Origin: Clostridiales bacterium
GTDB lineage: Bacteria; Bacillota; Clostridia; Oscillospirales; Acutalibacteraceae
Assembly: GCA_019416455.1 (NCBI GenBank)
Contig: DXXG01000001.1
Span: 1 to 47,370 of the forward strand
Length of the DNA: 47,370 nt
Reading direction: 5' to 3'
The notes below the pieces were generated by a model. It was not told the DNA's origin. It did no database searches and worked only from the letters and a program-made list of their open reading frames with translations. Position numbers and translations under genes: made by a program. Positions 41,567-47,370 of this stretch are shown piece after piece (position 1 is the first letter of the stretch; each line of letters opens with the position of its first letter).

Positions 41567-42466
41567 TTACCCCCTTCCGTAGTTCAGCTTCAACTTGCAG
41601 AACATATCCTCCAAAATAAAACGAACGTTGATATCATCGTAGATCCGGATCTTCCGGCCGGTGCCGGTAAAATGGTAGCCCATATCCTCGTCGATCACGG
41701 GAGCCTCCCCCTCATGGGACAAGTATGTCTGGGAGTTGAGCAGCAGCCCCACCGTGGGAGAATCCCCCAGACACCAGCACTCCCCGCTGGGCCATTCGCC
41801 GTTTCCGGGAAGGGACGCCAGGAATTCCATCATCTGGTCGAACAGGTACCGGCCGACCTTGCCATAGGGACGGACCTTTTCCTCCAGTTCCGCGAAAGAC
41901 ACCAACATTTTGCTGTACACGTTGATGGGCACCTGCCACAACTCGATAGGAGACTGCATGATCACGTTTGCCGCCTTGATATCGTTGCTCAAGTTGAATT
42001 CCGATCCTCCCTCAGGATACTTTCCGCCGCCGATCCAGATCACTTTCACCCGCCCGGCGATGGCAGGTTCATGGAGATAGGCGCAGGCCATATCGGTAAG
42101 AGGCCCCAAAAAGATGACATACAAGGGCTTTGGGTCATCTTTCATGGCTTCTTCCACAATGAGCTGCGCGCCGGGGGAATACTCGTAATCCGTTTCACTT
42201 TTGATCGCTTCCCGTGCTCCGGGATAGACCCCCACTTTCCCAGTGAGGCCCATCAACTCCAGCACCTTATGGCACTCATCCACGCTTTCCTGGGTGGACT
42301 CCGTGGTGCGCCGGGTGCCGAACTGAGCGCCAATCAAACCCTTGATATCGAACTTGGGCGTCAACAAGGCGTGAATGATGCAAAATTGATCGTCCGCTTC
42401 GTTTTTCGCGTCCGAGTTGATGATCAGCCGCAGCTTTTGATCTTCTTTCACAAGGTACTCGTACAT
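41567..42466 (-). CDS. Nucleoside-hydrolase-like protein with variant metal site
   Basis: A 299-residue protein with the inosine-uridine nucleoside hydrolase fold: LRLIINSDAKNEADDQFC, LYVIFLGPLTDMACAYL and VKVIWIGGGKYPEGGSEFNLSNDIKAANVIM. Standard enzymes start D-x-D-P-G-x-D-D to hold calcium; here it reads D-x-x-N-E-x-D-D, like the DUF1593-type relatives, so it may cleave another N- or O-glycoside. It is the gene upstream of lacI on the same strand, but a promoter lies between them. Substrate unknown. GAAAGGAAGAGG precedes the ATG. Confidence 0.8.
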   Translation of the reverse strand: MYEYLVKEDQKLRLIINSDAKNEADDQFCIIHALLTPKFDIKGLIGAQFGTRRTTESTQESVDECHKVLELMGLTGKVGVYPGAREAIKSETDYEYSPGAQLIVEEAMKDDPKPLYVIFLGPLTDMACAYLHEPAIAGRVKVIWIGGGKYPEGGSEFNLSNDIKAANVIMQSPIELWQVPINVYSKMLVSFAELEEKVRPYGKVGRYLFDQMMEFLASLPGNGEWPSGECWCLGDSPTVGLLLNSQTYLSHEGEAPVIDEDMGYHFTGTGRKIRIYDDINVRFILEDMFCKLKLNYGRG

Positions 42467-42479
42467 GCTTCCTCTTCCT

Positions 42480-42680
42480 TTCTATGATGGGTTTTTATAT
42501 AAATTTTTATATAAAATTTAATTTAGTGACAGTATAGCACACCTATTTTCTCATTGTCAATCACAAGAATCTAAATCTCTTACTAATATTTTTATAAGAT
42601 TTATAGGCTAATTTACTTCATCTAAGGCCAGATTTCCCAATTTGATATTATAAAATATTTTATAAAATTTTATATTAAGC
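42480..42680. promoter_or_regulatory. Very AT-rich control region of the nucleoside-hydrolase-like gene
   Basis: The 200 bp are strongly AT-rich with repeated TTTTATATAAA-like words. TTATAAAATATTTTATAA at 42648-42665 is a perfect 18-bp palindrome, a possible operator. Several -10-like hexamers fit the minus strand, so no single promoter can be chosen. Confidence 0.4.
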
Positions 42681-42681
42681 A

Positions 42682-42727
42682 TAAAAAAGCAGCCCCTGTT
42701 CAAACAAATCGTCTGAACAGGGGCGCT
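42682..42727 (-). terminator. Terminator of the AraC gene
   Basis: CCCCTGTTCA and TGAACAGGGG (10-bp stem) with an 11-base loop; TTTTTT follows on the minus strand. Confidence 0.88.
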
Positions 42728-42739
42728 GTGCTTGCCCTT

Positions 42740-43600
42740 TTATCCGCCCGCCTCGTGAGTCTGACGGTAATGGCGTGGTGTTTCCTCTTTAAACTGGCGG
42801 AATATTCGGCTGAAATATCCCGCGTCCTCAAAGCCGCATTCCATGGCGATCTCCGTAACGCTGCGACTAGTGGAACAAAGCAGCTCCGCTGCACACTCCA
42901 CACGGTAGTAATTTAAATAGTTGACTGGGGTGCGGCCTGTGATCTGCCGAAACACCCTGCAAAAATATTTAGGTTCCATCGCGGCTTCGGCGGCCAGATC
43001 CTCCAACCCCAAGGGCTTCCCATAATCCGACCGGATACGGCGCAGCACATTCTTTACCGCCTTGGTTCGGCGCACATCTTTGGTGGAACCCTCATCGGCA
43101 GGGGTATACAGTTTGTGGGTCAGCAACTCTCCCCAAAGCTGCCACGACAGCCCCACAATGGTGAACTCATACCCTGGCTCCTGTGTTTCCATGGCCCAAA
43201 CCATCCGGCTGATCATCTCCGCCGCGGGAGTACCAGCAGGGAAGTTCCCTTCCAATCTGGCACCGCTATCGATCAGTCTCCGGATCCGCTGACCGCAAGT
43301 GGTGGAGCCGGCCAGGAAACGCTCCAGATCGAACACCAGACATCCATACACGCAATTTTCCGGAACACCTCCATGGATGGCCCCGTCACTTATCAGCGCG
43401 CAATCCCCTTTTTCCATCCGGAACGTTTCCCCTTCTACCGAAAGGGTCAACGCTCCCTCCTCGATCAGGATCAACTCATGCTCCATGTGCCAATGAAAAG
43501 GCATTTCATACCGTGGGTGATTTCGATCCACATGGTACAGCTCCATAGGGAAATCAAAGGTGCCCCGCACCTCGTTTTCATGACTGGCCAAATACTTCAT
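42740..43600 (-). CDS. AraC-family regulator with cupin sensor
   Basis: A 286-residue protein. Residues 20-110 are a cupin (MPFHWHMEHELILIEEGALTLSVEGETFRMEKGDCALISDGAIHGG). Residues 190-280 are two AraC helix-turn-helices (LGLEDLAAEAAMEPKYFCRVFR and RSVTEIAMECGFEDAGYFSRIFR). It is transcribed divergently from fucA with 115 bp between, and probably activates the fucose genes on sensing L-fucose or a metabolite. GAGGTGGGATC precedes the ATG. Confidence 0.9.
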   Translation of the reverse strand: MKYLASHENEVRGTFDFPMELYHVDRNHPRYEMPFHWHMEHELILIEEGALTLSVEGETFRMEKGDCALISDGAIHGGVPENCVYGCLVFDLERFLAGSTTCGQRIRRLIDSGARLEGNFPAGTPAAEMISRMVWAMETQEPGYEFTIVGLSWQLWGELLTHKLYTPADEGSTKDVRRTKAVKNVLRRIRSDYGKPLGLEDLAAEAAMEPKYFCRVFRQITGRTPVNYLNYYRVECAAELLCSTSRSVTEIAMECGFEDAGYFSRIFRQFKEETPRHYRQTHEAGG

Positions 43601-43651
43601 GATCCCACCTCTAAAAAGTGAATATTCTCCTGATATTTTCGATTATATCCC

Positions 43652-43681
43652 AAGACAAGAGGATTTTCAATGGGATATAAT
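43652..43681 (+). promoter_or_regulatory. Promoter of the fucose operon
   Basis: TATAAT at 43676-43681 with a weak AAGACA 18 bp upstream, 34 bp before fucA. A poor -35 fits activation by the divergent AraC protein. Confidence 0.55.
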
Positions 43682-43715
43682 GCAACTATACAGAACACGA
43701 AAGGAGCGTCCCCAC

Positions 43716-44405
43716 ATGGACATTGAGCTCATCAAAGAACAGATCTGCGACGTGTGCCACAAGACCTGGCAGCTGGGCTGGGTAGCCGCCAACGACGGCA
43801 ACGTTTCCGCCAAACTGGAGGACGGCACCATTCTGTGCACCCCCACAGGCATGAGTAAGAGCTTCATCACCCCGGAGAAACTTCTCCGCATCGACAGCCA
43901 GGGGAACATCCTGGAAGGCATGGAAGGACTGCGGCCTTCCAGCGAGATCAAAATGCATCTGCGCTGCTATGAAAAACGACCTGACGTGTTCAGCGTCATT
44001 CATGCTCATCCGCCGGGCGCCACTGGTTTCGCCGTAGCCCACAAGGCCATGGACATGTACAACATGATCGAGGACGTAGCAGTGATCGGCAGCGTGCCCC
44101 TCACCCCTTACGGCACCCCCAGCACCTCGGAAGTGCCCGATGCCATCGAGCCCTACCTGGAGGAGCACGACGTGATGCTTCTGGAAAACCACGGAGCCCT
44201 AGCAGTAGGCAGCGACGTGATCACCGCCTTCTACCGGATGGAGAGTCTGGAGCTCTGGGCCAAGATCACCATCAACGCTGTAATTCTGGGCGGCAGCATG
44301 GACATCAGCCGTGAGAACATCCAGAAGCTCATCGATCTGCGAGGCTTCTACCGGGTGACCGGACGTCATCCCGGCTACAAGAAATTCGACAACGGATTGA
44401 GGTGA
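43716..44405 (+). CDS. fucA: L-fuculose-1-phosphate aldolase
   Basis: A 229-residue class II aldolase/adducin protein. AANDGNVSAKLEDGTILCTPTGMSK, then HAHPPGATGFAVAHKAM (two zinc His) and LLENHGALAVGSDV (third zinc His) are the expected motifs; the catalytic Glu falls in PSSEIKMH. It splits fuculose 1-phosphate to DHAP and L-lactaldehyde in the cytoplasm. Start 43716 follows AAAGGAG; the longer frame from 43599 would cover the promoter. First gene of the fuc operon. Confidence 0.93.
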   Translation: MDIELIKEQICDVCHKTWQLGWVAANDGNVSAKLEDGTILCTPTGMSKSFITPEKLLRIDSQGNILEGMEGLRPSSEIKMHLRCYEKRPDVFSVIHAHPPGATGFAVAHKAMDMYNMIEDVAVIGSVPLTPYGTPSTSEVPDAIEPYLEEHDVMLLENHGALAVGSDVITAFYRMESLELWAKITINAVILGGSMDISRENIQKLIDLRGFYRVTGRHPGYKKFDNGLR

Positions 44406-44411
44406 CGGTTT

Positions 44412-44846
44412 ATGCTGAAAGGGATCCCGCCCATTCTTTCCCCGGAGCTTCTAAAAGTACTGGCGGAAATGGGCCACGGAGATGAGATCGTCCTGGCCGA
44501 CGGGAACTTCCCAGCGGAGAGCATGGGCAAAAACGCGGTGGTCATCCGGGCGGACGGCCATACGGTGCCGGAGATCTTGGACGCGGTACTGACCCTGCTG
44601 CCCCTGGACAAGTACGTGGAACAGCCCACGGCCCTGATGGAAGTGGTTCCCGGAGATCCAGTGGTCCCCACCATTTGGGAGGAGTACCGGACACTGTTGA
44701 AAAAACACGGAGAGAACCCCCAAGCCGTGGAGATGATGGAACGCTTCGCCTTTTATGAGCGGGCCAAAAAGGCCTATGCCATCGTTGCCACGGGAGAAAC
44801 CGCCATTTACGCCAACATCCTTTTAAAGAAAGGAGTGGTCACATGA
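44412..44846 (+). CDS. fucU: L-fucose mutarotase, FucU/RbsD family
   Basis: A 144-residue protein matching FucU: MLKGIPPILSPELLKVLAEMG, GDEIVLADGNFPA (catalytic His/Asp region in MGHGDEIVLAD) and ATGETAIYANILLKKGV at the end. It interconverts alpha and beta L-fucose, feeding the isomerase. GAGGTGACGG precedes ATG 44412, 6 bp after the fucA stop, and it overlaps the kinase start by 4 bp. Confidence 0.93.
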   Translation: MLKGIPPILSPELLKVLAEMGHGDEIVLADGNFPAESMGKNAVVIRADGHTVPEILDAVLTLLPLDKYVEQPTALMEVVPGDPVVPTIWEEYRTLLKKHGENPQAVEMMERFAFYERAKKAYAIVATGETAIYANILLKKGVVT

Positions 44847-46270
44847 AGCGGGTCCTGGCCTTTGATTTAGGCGCTTCCAGCGGCAGAGCCATCCTGGCGG
44901 AATACGAAAACCAGCAGATCACCTGCCGGGAAGTCCACCGCTTCGAGAATAACCCTCGGGAAAAGGACGGTTGCTTTCGCTGGGACTTTCAGGATCTGAT
45001 GAAAAACATCCGTCAGGGACTGGAAAACGCCGGCAAGGTGGATAGCATCGCGTTCGACACCTGGGGCGTGGATTTCGGCCTGCTGGACCAACAGGGGAAC
45101 CTGTTGGAAGATCCCGTCCACTACCGGGACCAGCGCACGGACGGCTTTGTGGAAAAGGCAGAGAAGGTGCTGGACAAGGACAGCCTTTACGGCGAGACTG
45201 GTACTCAGATCATGGGCATCAACACCCTGTTCCAGCTGCTGGCCACCAAAGAGAAACAGCCCCAGCTGTGGGAGAAGGCCCACCGGATGCTGTTCATGCC
45301 CGACCTGCTGGCTTATTCCCTGTGCGGTTCTCAGGCCTGCGAGACCACCATCGCTTCTACCAGCCAGTTGCTGGATCCTCGGACTCAAAGCTGGAGCCTT
45401 CCTGTTTTGGAAGCGTTCCAGATCCCTCAGAGCCTTTTTCCGCCTTTAGCGAAAAGCGGCAGCGTCATCGGGGAGTACCAGGGTGCCAAAGTGATCGCCG
45501 CCGCTGGCCACGACACTCAGTGCGCCGTAGCTGCCCTGCCTTCCCCCGGGAAGGACGCGGCATTCCTCTCCTGTGGCACCTGGAGCCTGCTTGGCTGTGA
45601 GCTGGATCAACCTATCCTCACCCGGGAAAGCCGAGAGCTGGGTCTTTCTAACGAGGTGGGGGCCAACGGGAAGATCAACTATTTGAAAAACATCATCGGT
45701 TTGTGGCTTATCCAGGAGAGCCGCCGTCAGTGGCGCCGGGAGGGACAGGATCTCTCCTACGCCAAACTGGAACAGCTGGCCCTGGAAGCCCAACCCCTGC
45801 GCAGTTTCATCGACCCCGACGCGCCGGAATTCGCCCCGCCCGGGGATATTCCTGGACGAGTACGGGACTTCTGCCGCCGCACCGGGCAGCCTGTGCCGGA
45901 GACCGTTGGCCAGGTAATGCGGTGTATCTACGAAAGCCTGGCGCTGAAATACCGTTACGCTCTGGATCAGCTTTCCCGAGCCACCGGCAAGACCTTCTCC
46001 ACCCTCCATGTGCTGGGCGGCGGCACAAAAGACGGATTGCTTTGCCGCATGACCGCCTGCTGCACCGGGCTCCCGGTGATCGCCGGTCCGGTGGAAGCTA
46101 CCGCCTACGGGAACATCCTGATCCAGTTGGTGGCCTTGGGAGAACTGGAAAGCATCGATGCCGGCCGGGAATTGCTGTCCCGCACTGAAACGGTCACCCA
46201 CTACCAGCCCCAGGAGCACGATATCTGGAACGAAAGCTTCGCTTACTATAAAAAACTACTGGAAACATAA
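44843..46270 (+). CDS. fucK: RhaB-like FGGY kinase acting as L-fuculokinase
   Basis: A 475-residue kinase of the rhamnulokinase branch: LAFDLGASSGRAILAEYE, IAFDTWGVDFGLLD, AGHDTQCAVAALP, FLSCGTWSLLG and LHVLGGGTKDGLL. In many gut Clostridia and Bacteroides a RhaB-type kinase serves as fuculokinase in place of the E. coli FucK type. Position between fucU and fucI indicates fuculose as substrate; rhamnulose cannot be excluded from sequence alone. AAAGGAG precedes the ATG. Confidence 0.85.
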   Translation: MKRVLAFDLGASSGRAILAEYENQQITCREVHRFENNPREKDGCFRWDFQDLMKNIRQGLENAGKVDSIAFDTWGVDFGLLDQQGNLLEDPVHYRDQRTDGFVEKAEKVLDKDSLYGETGTQIMGINTLFQLLATKEKQPQLWEKAHRMLFMPDLLAYSLCGSQACETTIASTSQLLDPRTQSWSLPVLEAFQIPQSLFPPLAKSGSVIGEYQGAKVIAAAGHDTQCAVAALPSPGKDAAFLSCGTWSLLGCELDQPILTRESRELGLSNEVGANGKINYLKNIIGLWLIQESRRQWRREGQDLSYAKLEQLALEAQPLRSFIDPDAPEFAPPGDIPGRVRDFCRRTGQPVPETVGQVMRCIYESLALKYRYALDQLSRATGKTFSTLHVLGGGTKDGLLCRMTACCTGLPVIAGPVEATAYGNILIQLVALGELESIDAGRELLSRTETVTHYQPQEHDIWNESFAYYKKLLET

Positions 46271-46287
46271 CAAAGGAGGCAAAACAC

Positions 46288-47370
46288 ATGTTATATCCCA
46301 AGATCGGCATCCGGCCCACCATTGACGGACGATGGGGAGGCGTTCGGGAAAGCCTGGAAGAGCAGACCATGGCCATGGCCAAAAACGCCAAAGCCCTGAT
46401 CGAGGAAAATCTGCGCTATCCCGACGGTACTCCCGTGCAGTGCGTCATCGCTGACTCCACCATCGGAGGGGGCGCTGAAGCCGCCGCCTGCGCTGATAAA
46501 TTCTCCACCCAGAACGTGGTGGCTACCCTTACCGTCACCCGCTGCTGGTGCTACGGCAGCGAGACCTTCGACATGGACCCCAACACCATCAAAGCCGTGT
46601 GGGGCTTCAACGGCACCGAGCGTCCCGGCGCTGTGTACCTGGCCGCTGTGCTGGCCGCTCACGCCCAAAAGGGCCTGCCCGCCTTCTCCATCTACGGTCA
46701 TGACGTCCAGGAGGCTTCCGACACCTCCGTCCCCGCCGACGCCGCGGAGAAGATCCTCCGTTTCGCCCGGTGCGCCGTGGCCGTGGGCTGGATGAAGAAC
46801 AAGTCTTATGTAAACCTGGGCGGAGTCGCCATGGGTATCGCCGGCAGCTACTGCGACGCCAATATGTTCCAGAAATACTTCGGCATCCGCCCCGAGTGGG
46901 TGGACATGACCGAGATCATCCGCCGGGTCACCTTGGAGATCTATGACCCGGAAGAGTACCAGAAGGCTCTGGCCTGGGTGAAGCAGAACTGCCGGGAAGG
47001 CTTCGACTGCAACGCCGGGAAGGACCTGCCGGAGATCATCCGGAAGTCCAAAGTGGTGCCCGCCGATAAGGACTGGGAGTTCGTCACCAAGATGACCATC
47101 ATCATCCGGGACATCCTCTACGGCAATCCCAAGCTGGACGAGCTGGGCTGGCACGAGGAAGCTCTGGGCAAGAACGCTGTGGCAGGCGGTTTCCAGGGCC
47201 AGCGCCAGTGGACCGACTGGCTGCCCAACGCCGACTTCTCCGAGGCCATCATGGCCTCCACCTTCGACTGGAACGGTCCCAAGCGTCCTACTCCCTTCGC
47301 CACGGAGAACGACACCCTCAACGGCGTCTCCATGATGCTGGGCACTCTGGTCACCGGCACTGCCCCCTGC
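46288..47370 (+). CDS. fucI: L-fucose isomerase, right part outside the window
   Basis: 361 codons are present from ATG 46288 (preceded by AAAGGAGG) to the window end; the family is near 600 residues. LYPKIGIRPTIDGRWGGVRESLE, STQNVVATLTVTRCWCYGSE and AVWGFNGTERPGAVYLAAVLA are FucI signatures, and FATENDTLNGVSMMLGT carries the metal-binding Glu/Asp region. It turns L-fucose into L-fuculose with Mn2+. Last visible gene of the fucA-fucU-fucK-fucI run. Confidence 0.95.
   Translation, partial: MLYPKIGIRPTIDGRWGGVRESLEEQTMAMAKNAKALIEENLRYPDGTPVQCVIADSTIGGGAEAAACADKFSTQNVVATLTVTRCWCYGSETFDMDPNTIKAVWGFNGTERPGAVYLAAVLAAHAQKGLPAFSIYGHDVQEASDTSVPADAAEKILRFARCAVAVGWMKNKSYVNLGGVAMGIAGSYCDANMFQKYFGIRPEWVDMTEIIRRVTLEIYDPEEYQKALAWVKQNCREGFDCNAGKDLPEIIRKSKVVPADKDWEFVTKMTIIIRDILYGNPKLDELGWHEEALGKNAVAGGFQGQRQWTDWLPNADFSEAIMASTFDWNGPKRPTPFATENDTLNGVSMMLGTLVTGTAPC

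Overview
The window looks like chromosomal DNA of a motile, gut-dwelling member of the Clostridia (Firmicutes). This is inferred from strong AGGAGG-type ribosome binding sites, a LytS/YesN-type two-component system beside LplB/YtcP-type sugar permeases, a vanG-type operon, and several host- and plant-glycan loci. I saw no rRNA, tRNA or CRISPR array.

Layout. (1) 1-4955: the end of an IS256-family transposase, then GNAT, MFS and MATE genes on the minus strand, with a divergent MerR regulator and a textbook MerR-type promoter (19-bp spacer over a perfect dyad). (2) 5282-9410: the most interesting part. A Hin/resolvase-type serine recombinase is followed by a ~90-bp segment between perfect 23-bp inverted repeats that resemble hix crossover sites. 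The segment carries a sigma28-like promoter. Next come a TnpB-family protein in which all three RuvC catalytic acids are replaced (K202, R286, G367), a highly structured non-coding region where a TnpB guide RNA is expected, and an orphan flagellin whose leader has two hairpins with GGA loops like CsrA sites. I read this as a phase-variable flagellin switch with an RNA-guided repressor, analogous in logic to Salmonella hin-fljBA, with a TldR-like protein in the place of FljA. (3) 9710-15428: a complete vanG-type glycopeptide resistance operon (vanR, vanS, vanY, D-Ala-D-Ser ligase, vanXY, serine racemase) on the minus strand, with 11-bp-phased repeats before vanR and vanY. (4) 15772-20285: a DUF308/HdeD membrane protein and a Crp/Fnr-hydrolase-acyltransferase-DUF6320 cluster.

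(5) 20520-30402: a fucosylated/sulfated glycan locus with a GH29 alpha-L-fucosidase, YesN/YesM-like two-component system, two ABC permeases plus a binding lipoprotein, and a Cys-type sulfatase. (6) 30536-34056: a cobalamin riboswitch and btuFCD-like vitamin B12 importer. (7) 34144-42466: a minus-strand locus with a DUF5060/DUF4038-like glycoside hydrolase, FGGY kinase, split transketolase, FucI-fold isomerase, LacI regulator and nucleoside-hydrolase-like protein. The gene set matches the isomerase-kinase-transketolase route for D-apiose. (8) 42682-47370: an AraC regulator divergent from the L-fucose genes fucA, fucU, a RhaB-like kinase, and fucI, which runs off the window.

The genes join logically. 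Fucosidase and sulfatase release sugars from host glycans, the ABC system imports them, and fucI-fucK-fucA turns fucose into DHAP and lactaldehyde. B12 uptake would suit a B12-dependent propanediol route, which is not seen here. All calls come from reading the sequence; no database search was run.
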